Below, one piece after another: positions 36,418-45,776 of a stretch of DNA of 64,000 nucleotides. Below the pieces are notes generated by a model. That model worked only from the letters and a program-made list of their open reading frames with translations. It searched no databases and was not told where the DNA came from. The position numbers and the translations under genes were made by a program. The stretch comes from Variovorax paradoxus (GTDB lineage: Bacteria; Pseudomonadota; Gammaproteobacteria; Burkholderiales; Burkholderiaceae_C). Positions within the stretch are counted from its first letter, which is position 1; every line of letters starts with the position of its first letter. Where the stretch lies: positions 124,001-188,000 of the forward strand of contig NZ_JAUSRN010000009.1 in the NCBI RefSeq assembly GCF_030811855.1. The letters run 5' to 3'.

Positions 36418-36539
36418 CCCTTTTGCCTGCACGGCGCCTAAGCCCCGCCTAAGACTTCGTGTCTACGCTGCGCCACGGCGCAGGGCCACTACCGATCATC
36501 CCGATTGCGTGCTACCTTGCGGCCCAAGGAGTCGACGCG

Positions 36540-37196
36540 ATGCGTGTGCTGCTGGTGGAAGATGACGAGATGATCGGGCGCAGCCTCAAGCAGGCGCTCG
36601 AAGGCGCGGGCTGGTCGGCCGACTGGGTGCGCGACGGCGAGCTGGCGCAAAGCGCGCTCGCCGATGGCGACTACACCTGCATGCTGCTCGACCTGGGCTT
36701 GCCGCGGCAAGACGGCACCGAGGTGCTGCGCCGCGCGCGCGAACGCGGCGATGCCACGCCGGTGCTGGTGCTCACCGCGCGCGACGGACTCGACGATCGC
36801 ATCCACAGCCTCGACTTGGGCGCCGACGACTACCTGCGCAAGCCCTTCGAATTTCGCGAGCTGCTTGCGCGAATGCGGGCCGTGGTGCGCCGGCGCGACG
36901 GTGCCGCGCATTCGCTGATTGGCGGCAGCACGCTGCAGCTGGACCTGACCACGCGCGAGGTAGTGACCGGCGGCGCGCGCGAGGCGCTCACGGCGCGCGA
37001 GTTTGCATTGCTGCACGCCCTGCTCGAGCGGCCCGGCGCCATCCTCTCGCGCGAGCAACTCGAGAACCGCATCTATGGCTGGGGCGAGGAAGTGACCAGC
37101 AACGCCATCGACGTGCTGATCCACGGCATGCGCCGCAAGCTCGGCGCGGAATCGATTCGAAACGTGCGCGGACTGGGATGGCGCGTGGCAGCATGA
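36540..37196 (+). CDS. OmpR-family response regulator
   Basis: 218 residues from the ATG at 36540, with AAGGAG 10 bases upstream. Receiver: acidic EDDE, phospho-Asp in CMLLDLGLPRQDG, Lys in DDYLRKPFE. The OmpR winged helix has LTAREFALLHALLERPGAILSREQLENRIYGW and RGLGWRVAA. Similar to QseB/PmrA. Its stop overlaps the next kinase start (ATGA). Confidence 0.94.
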   Translation: MRVLLVEDDEMIGRSLKQALEGAGWSADWVRDGELAQSALADGDYTCMLLDLGLPRQDGTEVLRRARERGDATPVLVLTARDGLDDRIHSLDLGADDYLRKPFEFRELLARMRAVVRRRDGAAHSLIGGSTLQLDLTTREVVTGGAREALTAREFALLHALLERPGAILSREQLENRIYGWGEEVTSNAIDVLIHGMRRKLGAESIRNVRGLGWRVAA

Positions 37197-38596
37197 CGGC
37201 TTCGGGCGGCGGCCGCTGGTGGCGCCCGCGCTCGCTGCGCACGCAGCTGCTGTTCTGGCTGGTCACGCTGCACCTGGTCGCAGCGGCGATCACGGCATGG
37301 TTCACTTTCGTGGCCTATGGCGATCTGGTCCACAACGCCCTCGACGAGCAGATGCGTCTAGTGGCCGATTCCTATGCCGGCGGCGATCCGCCCCGCACGC
37401 CGCGCCCGCTCGACGCCGATGCCGCCTTGCTGCGCGGCGCCTTCGTGGTCCAGCTATGGAGCGCCGACGGCCGCACGCTGCGCGCGAGTTCCTGGCCGCC
37501 GCTGGCCGCCGTGCCGCTGCATCCGGAGCCGGGTTTCAGCGATGCGAGCACCGGCGTGCACCCGCATTCGCGCTGGCGCGTGTTCACTGCGGAACCTGGC
37601 CCGCGCGCCGACCAGCCGCGCGTGCAGGTCTTGCAGAACGAGGACTACCGCCGGCGCCGCACATTGCGCCGCGCACTGCTCGAAGGCCTGCCCATCGCGC
37701 TGCTGCTGCCTCTGGCGTTGTTGATTCTGTGGCTCATCGTGTCGGCGGCATCGCGCTCGCTCCGGGTCGTCGCGCGCGACGTGGCCTCGCAGGACGAGCG
37801 CAGCCCCACCGATCTTTCATTGGCGCGGGTGCCCGACGAGATCGCGCCGCTGGTCCACGCGTTCAACCACCTGCTCTCGCGCGTGCGCAATGCTTTCGCC
37901 ACCCAGCGCCGCTTCGTGCAGGACGCGGCGCACGAGCTGCGCACGCCCATGGCTGCCATCGGCCTGCAGATCGAGAACCTGCGCGCGCACGTGCCCGCGG
38001 GCGAAGCCACCGAGCGCTTCAACCAGCTCGAGGCCGGCGTCACGCGGGCGCAGCACCTGATCGAGCAACTGCTGAGCCTCTCGCGCCAGGATGCACCGAG
38101 CCGCGCCACGCCGCGCGAGCCGGTCGACATCGAAACGCTGTTGCGCGAGAGCGTGAGCCAGCTGATGGTGCTGGCCGACGCGCGCCACGTCGACATCGGC
38201 TTCGAAGGCCGCATTGCGCCGGTGGTGCTGGCGCCGCCAGCCGAGCTGCGCAGCGTGTTCGACAACCTCATCGACAACGCGCTGCGCTATGCGCCCGAAG
38301 GCGGCGTGGTCGACGTGCGGCTGCACGAGGTCGAGGGCCATGCGATGGTCGACGTGCTCGACAACGGACCCGGAATTCCGGCCTCATCGATAAGCCGCGT
38401 GTTCGACCGCTTTTTTCGCGTGCCCGGCGCTCCGGTGGGCGGCAGCGGGCTGGGGCTTGCCATTGCGCGCACGGCTGCCGAACGGCATGGCTTGCGCATC
38501 GAGCTGCGCAACCGGAGTGAAGAGGATGGAGGCGGGCCGGGGCTGATGGCGCGGGTGCACCTGCCTTCGCCCGGCGCGCCGCTCATGCCGCTCTAA
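37193..38596 (+). CDS. Sensor histidine kinase (QseC/PmrB-like)
   Basis: 467 residues from the ATG at 37193, which overlaps the regulator stop by ATGA; an ATG at 37178 is in frame but inside the previous gene. Two membrane helices (~22-45 and ~160-180) flank a ~115-residue periplasmic domain, then HAMP-like and kinase core: DAAHELRTPMAAIGLQ (phospho-His), LIDNALRYAPEGG (N), and GGSGLGLAIARTAAERHGL (G2). It phosphorylates the adjacent regulator. Signal unknown; QseC/PmrB-type kinases often sense metals, pH or cationic peptides. Confidence 0.93.
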   Translation: MTASGGGRWWRPRSLRTQLLFWLVTLHLVAAAITAWFTFVAYGDLVHNALDEQMRLVADSYAGGDPPRTPRPLDADAALLRGAFVVQLWSADGRTLRASSWPPLAAVPLHPEPGFSDASTGVHPHSRWRVFTAEPGPRADQPRVQVLQNEDYRRRRTLRRALLEGLPIALLLPLALLILWLIVSAASRSLRVVARDVASQDERSPTDLSLARVPDEIAPLVHAFNHLLSRVRNAFATQRRFVQDAAHELRTPMAAIGLQIENLRAHVPAGEATERFNQLEAGVTRAQHLIEQLLSLSRQDAPSRATPREPVDIETLLRESVSQLMVLADARHVDIGFEGRIAPVVLAPPAELRSVFDNLIDNALRYAPEGGVVDVRLHEVEGHAMVDVLDNGPGIPASSISRVFDRFFRVPGAPVGGSGLGLAIARTAAERHGLRIELRNRSEEDGGGPGLMARVHLPSPGAPLMPL

Positions 38597-38711
38597 TTTA
38601 TTGCTCATGGAGCGCTCAGTCCGGCTGCCTAGAGTGCGTTCAGGCCCTGCCACGCGCAGTTCGCGCGACGGCACGAGGCCGAACGACCACCGACATTCAG
38701 GAGCACACACC

Positions 38712-39050
38712 ATGCGCACTTCCTTCAAGCTTCTTGCCCTTGGTTCCTTTGCCGCATTCGCGGCGCTCGGCGCCGTCCATGCGTCGGCCGAAACGATGGA
38801 CGGTTCGGACTACCACCCGTTGCAGATGAATTCGCCCGAAAACCCCGAGGTGCAAGCGGGCGCGATGGCCGCCGCACGGCCCAGCGGCACCGAGTCCATC
38901 GGCCAGTCGACCAGCGCGCCGGCCATGAACTCGACCATTCCGGTGTCCGATGTGCAGGCCGGCGCCTATGCGGCATCGCACGCCACGGGGACCGAATCGA
39001 TCGGGCAATCGACCTCGCTGCCTCTCGTGCAGTCGGCCAGCGGCAGCTGA
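38712..39050 (+). CDS. Small exported protein with internal duplication (DUF4148-like)
   Basis: 112 residues: signal peptide (MRTSFKLLALGSFAAFAALGAVHASA), then a small domain with a repeated block of about 24 residues, VQAGAMAAARPSGTESIGQS and VQAGAYAASHATGTESIGQS. It follows the two-component pair by 115 bases with an AGGAG-type site. DUF4148-type proteins are common in Burkholderiales and have unknown function. Control by the neighbouring kinase/regulator is a guess. Confidence 0.7.
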   Translation: MRTSFKLLALGSFAAFAALGAVHASAETMDGSDYHPLQMNSPENPEVQAGAMAAARPSGTESIGQSTSAPAMNSTIPVSDVQAGAYAASHATGTESIGQSTSLPLVQSASGS

Positions 39051-39066
39051 TCGGAGTTCGGCGAGT

Positions 39067-39777
39067 TCAGTCGTCGTTGCTGTTGCTGAGCAGCAAGCGG
39101 TAGATCACCGCGCCGATGATCGCGCCGGCGATGGGCGCGGCCCAGAAGAGCCAAAGTTCCGACATGGCATAAGACGGGCCGAACAGCGCCGGCCCGGTGC
39201 TGCGCGCCGGGTTGACCGAAGTGTTGGTCACCGGAATCGAGACCAGGTGGATCAACGTGAGGCACAGGCCGATCGCGAGGCCCGCGAAGCCGCCGGCCGC
39301 GCGCCGGGCGGTCGAGCCGAGGATCACGATCAGGAACACCGCGGTCATCACCGCCTCGCACACCAGCGCGGCGGTCATGCCGTACTTGCCGGGCGAGTGT
39401 TCGCCATAGCCGTTGGTGGCAAAGCCGCCGATGTCGGCGCCGGGCTTGCCGGTGGCGATCAGGAAGAGCACGCCGGCCGCGGCAATGGCGCCCAGCACCT
39501 GCGCAACGATGTAACCCGCGAGCTGCGAGGCCTTGAAGCGCCCCGCGGCCGCAAGGCCGATCGATACGGCCGGATTGAAGTGGCCGCCCGAGATGGGCCC
39601 GAGCGCATAGGCTCCCGTCACCACCGTGAGGCCGAATGCCAGGGATACCCCCAGGAAGCCGATTCCCAGGCTCCCTGGAAAGACCGCCGCGAGCACGGCG
39701 CTTCCGCAGCCGCCCAGCGTGAGCCAGAAAGTGCCTATGAACTCGGCCGCCCACTTCTTGTAAATGCTGTGTTCCAT
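39067..39777 (-). CDS. aqpZ: Aquaporin Z
   Basis: 236 residues from the ATG at 39777. Six helices plus two half-helices: NPA motifs in [11 protein letters not shown] and [17 protein letters not shown]. The Arg after the second NPA and the LGP/IGF surroundings fit AqpZ, a water channel of the inner membrane. Tail-to-tail with the small exported protein, 16 bases apart. Confidence 0.95.
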   Translation of the reverse strand: MEHSIYKKWAAEFIGTFWLTLGGCGSAVLAAVFPGSLGIGFLGVSLAFGLTVVTGAYALGPISGGHFNPAVSIGLAAAGRFKASQLAGYIVAQVLGAIAAAGVLFLIATGKPGADIGGFATNGYGEHSPGKYGMTAALVCEAVMTAVFLIVILGSTARRAAGGFAGLAIGLCLTLIHLVSIPVTNTSVNPARSTGPALFGPSYAMSELWLFWAAPIAGAIIGAVIYRLLLSNSNDD

Positions 39778-39952
39778 GCTGTTCCACCCTTGAATTGAGA
39801 AAAGCGCCAAGGCCTCCCCGGCCATAGCGCGGGCGGATTCTAGGAACGGAACACGCATGCGCCACGCAGGTTGTGGCGGCGAACGGAACCTGTTCACATA
39901 TCGGCGGGCTTTTGCTTTCCAAGCCGGCAATGCGAGGAGCCAAGAGGCCTCG

Positions 39953-40963
39953 TCAGAGGGTGACGACGATCTTGCCGAACGCACCGCGCGCAAGGTGGTC
40001 GAGCGCTTCAGGCAGCGCTTCGAATGCGTAGCGCGCCGCGATCACGGGCTTGAGCGCATTGGCGTCGATGGCGCGCACCAGGTCTTCGAGCGCACGCCGA
40101 TGGCCCACGCCGATGCCCTGCACCGTGACGCGGCCGAGCACCATCGCATAGAAGGACGCACTCAGCGTCTCGCCGCCGAGCATGCCGATGATCGACACGC
40201 GGCCGCCTTGCGCCGTGGCCTGTAGCGAACGATCCAGATTCGGCCCGCTCGCGAGTTCGAGCACGTGGTCGGCGCCGCGGCCTCCGGTGAGCCGGCGCAC
40301 TTCAGCCGGCCAGTCGCCATTTCGCATCAGCACGTGGCTGGCGCCAAGCGCAAGGGTTTGCGCGCGCTTGTCTTCGCTGCCAGAAATGACGATGGCGCGC
40401 GCGCCATGCAACCGCGCCAGTTGCAGGCCGAACAGCGCCACGCCGCCGGTGCCGTGGATCAGCACGGTCTGTCCAGGCCGCAGCGCGCCGGTTTCGGCCA
40501 GCGCAAACCACGCGGTGAGGCCGGCGCACGGAAGCGTGCTCGCTTCGGCGAAGTCCAGCGTAGCCGGTGCCGCCACGGCCCAGGCCGCATCGAGCAGCAC
40601 GTGCGAGGCCAGCATGCCCGGGCCGGGCCCGCCCGCCAGCACGGCCCCGGTTGGCCACTGTCCGTCGATCCAGCCGCCCCAGAAAGTGTTGACTACACGG
40701 TCGCCAGTGGCGAAGCGCTGCACGCCGGGACCCACCGCCGCCACGGTGCCGGCCATGTCGGAGCCCGGCGTGAAGGGCAAGTCGAACGCCATGCCCATGC
40801 CGTCGCGGACCATCAGCAAGTCGCGGTAGTTGAGCGACACCGCGCCCACCCGCACGAGGATCTGTCCCGGACCGGGCGCGGGGAGCGGCTGTTCGACCTG
40901 TTCGAGGTGCTCGCGGCCGAAGGAAAAAAGTTGCCAGCGGCGAAGCGTTCGAGGTTCCTGCAT
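39953..40963 (-). CDS. NAD(P)-dependent alcohol dehydrogenase / quinone-reductase-like (MDR)
   Basis: 336 residues. GroES-like part: [31 protein letters not shown] and [18 protein letters not shown], then [15 protein letters not shown]. Rossmann part: [36 protein letters not shown]. No zinc-ligand cysteine set is evident. It diverges from a LysR gene over a 104-base gap with a palindrome, so LysR control is likely. Substrate unknown. Confidence 0.87.
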   Translation of the reverse strand: MQEPRTLRRWQLFSFGREHLEQVEQPLPAPGPGQILVRVGAVSLNYRDLLMVRDGMGMAFDLPFTPGSDMAGTVAAVGPGVQRFATGDRVVNTFWGGWIDGQWPTGAVLAGGPGPGMLASHVLLDAAWAVAAPATLDFAEASTLPCAGLTAWFALAETGALRPGQTVLIHGTGGVALFGLQLARLHGARAIVISGSEDKRAQTLALGASHVLMRNGDWPAEVRRLTGGRGADHVLELASGPNLDRSLQATAQGGRVSIIGMLGGETLSASFYAMVLGRVTVQGIGVGHRRALEDLVRAIDANALKPVIAARYAFEALPEALDHLARGAFGKIVVTL

Positions 40964-41019
40964 GAAAAAGACTCCTTCGAGGAAAACAAGGGAGCCTTCA
41001 TGCTATTGGTGACGAGTTC

Positions 41020-41035
41020 TATCCAGTGGTGGATA
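41020..41035. promoter_or_regulatory. Inverted repeat between divergent MDR and LysR genes
   Basis: TATCCA-GTGG-TGGATA is a perfect 6-4-6 inverted repeat 33 bases before the LysR start, in the AT-rich divergent promoter gap. LysR proteins bind such dyads; the match to a T-N11-A box is plausible but not tested. Confidence 0.4.
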
Positions 41036-41067
41036 ATTTTCAACTTGATGGCGCCTGAAAATATCCA

Positions 41068-41982
41068 ATGAGCCAACGTCTACAAGGCATCGAAGAGTTC
41101 GTCGCGGCCGCCGAAGCCGGCAGCTTTGCGCTTGCCGCGCAGCGGCTGCACGTCACGCGATCGGCGGTGGCCAAGAGCATTGCGCGGCTCGAGGCGCGGC
41201 TGGGCACGCGGCTTTTCTTGCGCACTACCCGCAGCCAGAGCCTCACGGAGGAAGGCCACGGCTACTACGAGCGCTGCCGGCGCGCGCTGGCCGAGCTCGA
41301 TGCGGCCGAAGCCATGACCGACGCCGCACGCAGCACCGCCGCCGGGCTGGTGCGCCTCAGCATGCCGGCGATGCTCGGGCGGCTGAAGGTAGGGCCGCTG
41401 CTGCTCGCGCTGGCGCGCCGGCACCCCGGGCTTTCGCTGGAGCTTTCTTTCAACGACCGGCGCGTGGACCTGGCCGAAGAGGGCCTCGACCTCGCCATTC
41501 GAAGCGGCGAGCTGCCCGACACCGCCGACTTGGTGGCGCGGCCGGTCGGCACGCAATGGATGGTGCTGTGCGCCGCCCCTGCGTACCTGGCGAAGCACGG
41601 GCGCCCCGCCGACGTCGCCGAGCTCGCCGCTTCGGCGCACGAGGCGGTGCTCTATGCCCGCGACGGGCAGGTCTCATCCTGGCGCTTCCACGACGCCGAG
41701 GGACGACTTGTCGAGGTGGTGCCGCCTTCGCGTCTGCGCTGCGACAGTGCCGAGGTGCTGCTCGAAGCCGCTGTCGGCGGCATGGGCCTGGCGCGCCTGC
41801 CCGCCTGGCTCGCGGCCGATGCGATGGCCACCGGCACGCTGGTGCGCGTGTTCGACGAGCCGCGCCCCTTCGGCTTCGAACTCAACGTCATCCGCTCCCG
41901 GAGCCGCTACCTGCCCCACAAGACGCGGGTGGTGGTCGACTGGCTGGCCGAGCACCTGCCGCCGCTGCTGGCGGCGCGCTGA
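41068..41982 (+). CDS. LysR-family transcriptional regulator
   Basis: 304 residues: helix-turn-helix at residues ~1-60 (FVAAAEAGSFALAAQRLHVTRSAVAKSIARLEARLGTRLFLRTTRS), then the effector-binding domain in two lobes (PALLLALARRHPGLSLELSF-type, present as LLLALARRHPGLSLELSFND). Divergent from the MDR gene it likely controls. Confidence 0.93.
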   Translation: MSQRLQGIEEFVAAAEAGSFALAAQRLHVTRSAVAKSIARLEARLGTRLFLRTTRSQSLTEEGHGYYERCRRALAELDAAEAMTDAARSTAAGLVRLSMPAMLGRLKVGPLLLALARRHPGLSLELSFNDRRVDLAEEGLDLAIRSGELPDTADLVARPVGTQWMVLCAAPAYLAKHGRPADVAELAASAHEAVLYARDGQVSSWRFHDAEGRLVEVVPPSRLRCDSAEVLLEAAVGGMGLARLPAWLAADAMATGTLVRVFDEPRPFGFELNVIRSRSRYLPHKTRVVVDWLAEHLPPLLAAR

Positions 41983-42049
41983 ACAGAGTTTTGCCCGCTA
42001 TCCTGCGGGCTCGGCCTTTCCAATAAAACCATCTGCAGGAGAAGAACGC

Positions 42050-43099
42050 ATGCGCCCCTTCATTGCCACCAGGAATGCCGCGGCCTTTTTTGCCGCATGC
42101 GCGGGCGCCATGGCGTTTTTCTTTTCCGCGGGCGCGGCGGCACAGGGCACCGTGAATGCGCTCTGCAGCACCGACGCCGGCTGGTGCGAGGCGGCCGCGG
42201 CGGCCTTCACGCGGGAAACAGGCATCAAGGTGCAGCAGGCGCACAAGGGCACAGGGGAGATCGGTGCCCAACTGCGCGCCGAGGCCGCCAATCCCAAGAC
42301 CGACATCTGGTGGGGCGGCACCGGAGACCCGTTCCTTCAGGCCGCCGAGCAGGGCCTGCTGGAGCCCTACCGCCCGGCCTACATCAACGACCTGCACGAC
42401 TGGGCGGTGCGCCAGTACGCCATGTCGCAGAACATGGTGGGCGGCTTCTACACCAGTGCCATCGGCTTCGGCTTCAACACCGACGTGCTCAAGAAAAAGA
42501 AGCTGCCCGAGCCCAAGTGCTGGGCCGACCTGGTCAAGCCCGAGTACCGGGGCGAGATCGAGATCTCGCACCCCGCCACCAGCGGCACCGCCTACACCAT
42601 CATTGCCGGGCTGGTGCAGCAGATGGGCGAGGAGGCGGCCTTCGACTATTTGAAGAAGCTGCACCGCAACGTGACCAGCTACACCCGCAGCGGCCAGGCG
42701 CAGGCGCCCAACGTGGCCAAGGGCGAGGTGGCGATCGGCGTGAGCTTCATCTTCGGCTTCGAGCGCTGGCGGTACGACAAATTTCCGGTGAAGACGGCCG
42801 CGCCGTGCGAAGGCACCGGTTACGAGGTGGGCGGCATCGCGCTGGTCAAGGGTGCGCGCAACAAGGAGAATGCCAAACGCTACTACGACTGGCTCATGAG
42901 CCCGGCCGGCCAGGCCATCGGCGGGCAGGCGGGCAGCCTGCAGTCGCCGGCCAACAAGACCTTCAAGCCCGACCCGCGCATTCCGTCGATGAACGACGTG
43001 AAGCTCATCAAGTACGACTTCGAGAAATACGGCAAGGCCGCCGAGCGCAAGCGGCTGATCGACCGCTGGACCCGCGAAGTCGAATCGCAACCGAGATAG
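42050..43099 (+). CDS. ABC transporter substrate-binding protein, family 1 type
   Basis: 349 residues from the ATG at 42050 with CAGGAGAA upstream. Signal peptide ends near AAAQG. The mature protein is an Fe3+/spermidine/phosphonate-type binding protein (VNALCSTDAGWCEAAAAAFTRETGIKVQQ, TDIWWGGTGDPFLQAAEQG, IEISHPATSGTAYTIIAGLVQQ). Two Cys (near residues 39 and 46) may pair. No permease or ATPase gene is adjacent, so it is an orphan here. Iron is a possible ligand but not supported by specific residues I can place. Confidence 0.85.
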   Translation: MRPFIATRNAAAFFAACAGAMAFFFSAGAAAQGTVNALCSTDAGWCEAAAAAFTRETGIKVQQAHKGTGEIGAQLRAEAANPKTDIWWGGTGDPFLQAAEQGLLEPYRPAYINDLHDWAVRQYAMSQNMVGGFYTSAIGFGFNTDVLKKKKLPEPKCWADLVKPEYRGEIEISHPATSGTAYTIIAGLVQQMGEEAAFDYLKKLHRNVTSYTRSGQAQAPNVAKGEVAIGVSFIFGFERWRYDKFPVKTAAPCEGTGYEVGGIALVKGARNKENAKRYYDWLMSPAGQAIGGQAGSLQSPANKTFKPDPRIPSMNDVKLIKYDFEKYGKAAERKRLIDRWTREVESQPR

Positions 43100-43220
43100 C
43101 GCACTTTCGGCGGCTATTGTTTTTTGCGCCGCAAGCCCCAACTCGCAGAGTTGATAAGCCAGACGAGCCTCAGGCGGCCGCCCGGCTTAGAATTTTTCCG
43201 TTCGATATTTCTTCTTTCCC

Positions 43221-45266
43221 ATGGCTGATTCCTCCAACACGAAACTCCCTTTCCAGGCTGAAGTCGCGCAACTGCTGCACCTCGTCACGCATGCGCTGTA
43301 TTCCAACAAGGAAATCTTCCTGCGCGAGCTGATCTCGAACGCTTCGGACGCCTGCGACAAGCTGCGCTTCGAGGCCATCGACCACCCCGCGCTGTACGAA
43401 GACCAACCCAACCTGGACGTGCGCCTTTCCTTCGACAAGGCTGCGCGCACCATCACCATCACCGACAAGGGCATCGGCCTGTCGCGCCAGGAAGCCATCG
43501 ACCACCTCGGCACCATCGCAAAAAGTGGTACCAAGGACTTCATGAGCAAGCTCAGCGGCGACCAGAAAGCCGACGCGCAGCTCATCGGCCAGTTTGGCGT
43601 GGGCTTCTACTCCGGCTTCATCGTGGCCGACAAGATCACGGTCGAATCGCGCCGCGCGGGCCTATCGCCGGAGCAGGGCGTGCGATGGGTGAGCGGCGGT
43701 GCCGGCGACTTCGAAGTGGCCGACATCACGCGCGCCGAGCGCGGCACCAGCATCACGCTGCACCTGCGCGACGACGCCGACGAATACCTCAACGCCTGGA
43801 AGCTCAAGCAGATCGTCGGCAAGTATTCCGACCACATTTCGCTGCCCATCCTCATGGAAAAAGAGGAGTGGAAGGAAGGCGAGAACGACCAGCCCGGCGA
43901 CATGGTCAAGACCGGCGAATGGGAAACGGTCAACAAGGCCAACGCCCTGTGGAGCCGCAACAAGAAAGACATCACGCCCGAGCAGTACGAAGAGTTCTAC
44001 AAGACCATCAGCCACGACTACGAGGCGCCGCTCGCCTGGAGCCACAACCGCGTGGAAGGCAGCACCGAGTACACGCAGCTGCTCTACATCCCCTCGAAGG
44101 CCCCGTTCGACCTGTGGAACCGTGAGAAGAGCGCGGGCGTCAAGCTCTACGTCAAGCGCGTCTTCATCATGGACGACGCCGAAGCCCTGCTGCCGAGCTA
44201 CCTGCGCTTCGTGAAGGGCGTGATCGACTCCTCCGACCTGCCGCTCAACGTGAGCCGCGAGCTGCTGCAAGAAAGCCGCGACGTCAAGGCCATCCGCGAG
44301 GGCAGCACCAAGCGCGTGCTCTCCATGCTCGAAGATCTGGCGAAGAAGCAGAAGACCGCGCCCGAAAGCGCCGAAGGCAAGATCGACGTCGGCTCCGGGG
44401 AATCGGTGCCCGCGCCCGATCCGACCGAGATTGCGGCCGACGTCACCGACGTGGTCGACAAGAAAGCCATGCCGGCTGCCGAAGCGGCGGCCGAGTACGC
44501 CGACGAATCGGGCAAGTACGCCAAGTTCTACGCCGAGTTTGGCGCCGTGCTGAAGGAAGGCTTGGGCGAAGACTTCACCAATCGCGACCGCATCGCCAAG
44601 CTGCTGCGCTTTGCCTCCACCACGAGCGATACGGTGAGCGTGAGCTTTGCCGACTACAAGGCGCGCATGAAGGAAGGCCAGGACGCGATCTACTACATCA
44701 CGGCCGACACGCTCGCCGCGGCCAAGAACAGTCCGCAGCTCGAGGTCTTCAAGAAGAAGGGCATCGAGGTGCTGCTCATGACCGACCGGGTCGACGAGTG
44801 GGCGCTCAACTACCTCACCGAGTTCGACGGCACCCCGCTGCAAAGCGTGGCCAAGGGTGCGGTCGATCTCGGCAAGCTTCAGGACGAGGCCGAGAAGAAG
44901 GCCGCCGAAGAGGCCGCCGAATCGTTCAAGCCGCTGCTCGAAAAACTCAAGGAAGCCCTCAAGGACAAGGCCGAGGACGTGCGCGTGACCACGCGCCTGG
45001 TCGATTCGCCCGCCTGCCTGGTGGTGCAGGACGGCGGCATGAGCACGCAGCTCGCGCGCATGCTCAAGCAGGCCGGCCAGCCCGCGCCCGACCTCAAGCC
45101 GGTGCTCGAAGTGAACGCCGAGCACGCGCTGGTGAAGAAGCTCGAAGGCTCGGCGCATTTCGACGACCTTGCCAACATCCTGTTCGATCAGGCGCTGTTG
45201 GCCGAAGGCGGCCTGCCGGCCGACCCCGCGGCCTACGTGAGGCGCGTGAACGCGCTGCTGGTGTGA
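43221..45266 (+). CDS. htpG: HtpG (Hsp90) molecular chaperone
   Basis: 681 residues, longer than the 624 of E. coli. N-terminal ATPase domain: [36 protein letters not shown], and [11 protein letters not shown]. Middle domain: [56 protein letters not shown]. Around residues 375-430 there is an insert of about 50 residues, Ala/Glu/Asp/Lys-rich, absent from E. coli HtpG, before [15 protein letters not shown]. Hsp90 folds and remodels clients in the cytosol. The next small gene overlaps its stop. Confidence 0.96.
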   Translation: MADSSNTKLPFQAEVAQLLHLVTHALYSNKEIFLRELISNASDACDKLRFEAIDHPALYEDQPNLDVRLSFDKAARTITITDKGIGLSRQEAIDHLGTIAKSGTKDFMSKLSGDQKADAQLIGQFGVGFYSGFIVADKITVESRRAGLSPEQGVRWVSGGAGDFEVADITRAERGTSITLHLRDDADEYLNAWKLKQIVGKYSDHISLPILMEKEEWKEGENDQPGDMVKTGEWETVNKANALWSRNKKDITPEQYEEFYKTISHDYEAPLAWSHNRVEGSTEYTQLLYIPSKAPFDLWNREKSAGVKLYVKRVFIMDDAEALLPSYLRFVKGVIDSSDLPLNVSRELLQESRDVKAIREGSTKRVLSMLEDLAKKQKTAPESAEGKIDVGSGESVPAPDPTEIAADVTDVVDKKAMPAAEAAAEYADESGKYAKFYAEFGAVLKEGLGEDFTNRDRIAKLLRFASTTSDTVSVSFADYKARMKEGQDAIYYITADTLAAAKNSPQLEVFKKKGIEVLLMTDRVDEWALNYLTEFDGTPLQSVAKGAVDLGKLQDEAEKKAAEEAAESFKPLLEKLKEALKDKAEDVRVTTRLVDSPACLVVQDGGMSTQLARMLKQAGQPAPDLKPVLEVNAEHALVKKLEGSAHFDDLANILFDQALLAEGGLPADPAAYVRRVNALLV

Positions 45267-45745
45267 ATCCCCGGCCGCGCACCAGTCGGGCGACGGCCGC
45301 CGCCGTGGCGGTGCCGCTGTTGTTCCTGGTGGGCGGCTGTTCGCACTATCACATTGGCATTCCGCTGGTGCCCGGGCTCTCGCTCGGACTGGGCGCGACC
45401 AAGGACGGCAATTTTTCCGTCGGGCTCAACACGGGCTGGGGCCCGCTCGGCGCGGGCGTGGCGGTCAATAACGGCGGCGTGGTGGCGGGCTCGGTCGGCG
45501 TGGGTGTGGGCGTCGGTGTTGGACCCATCGGCACCGGCGTCGGCGTGGGCAAGAGCGTGGTGCTGCACGACCCCAATGCAGGGAAAGCCGGGTACGCGCC
45601 CCCGGGCGGCGCCGCGCCAGTCACCACGGCGGCGATCGGGGTTACGGTCCCGGTATCCGGAACGTCAGGCATTACCGGTATGGCCCCCGTCGCGACGATT
45701 CCGCCCGGCAGCCTCGGCACGCCGGCCAATCCTGTCGCGCCTTGA
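45263..45745 (+). CDS. Small Gly-rich lipoprotein, GTG start overlapping the htpG stop
   Basis: 160 residues from a GTG at 45263 (GTGA overlap with htpG). A hydrophobic helix and a lipobox (LFLVGGC) predict a lipid-anchored protein. The mature part is low complexity: repeated Gly-Val-Gly (residues ~73-95, [19 protein letters not shown]) and Pro/Ala/Gly/Thr at the end. This suggests a beta-rich or cell-surface polymer-like protein; I do not recognise a family. Translational coupling to htpG is odd and unexplained. Confidence 0.65.
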   Translation: MNPRPRTSRATAAAVAVPLLFLVGGCSHYHIGIPLVPGLSLGLGATKDGNFSVGLNTGWGPLGAGVAVNNGGVVAGSVGVGVGVGVGPIGTGVGVGKSVVLHDPNAGKAGYAPPGGAAPVTTAAIGVTVPVSGTSGITGMAPVATIPPGSLGTPANPVAP

Positions 45746-45776
45746 TGGCCGCGCCTTCCACCACCGCGCCTCTCGC

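Noticed and set aside
43662..45158. Long leftward open frame across htpG
   Set aside because: Antisense shadow; htpG is unmistakable.
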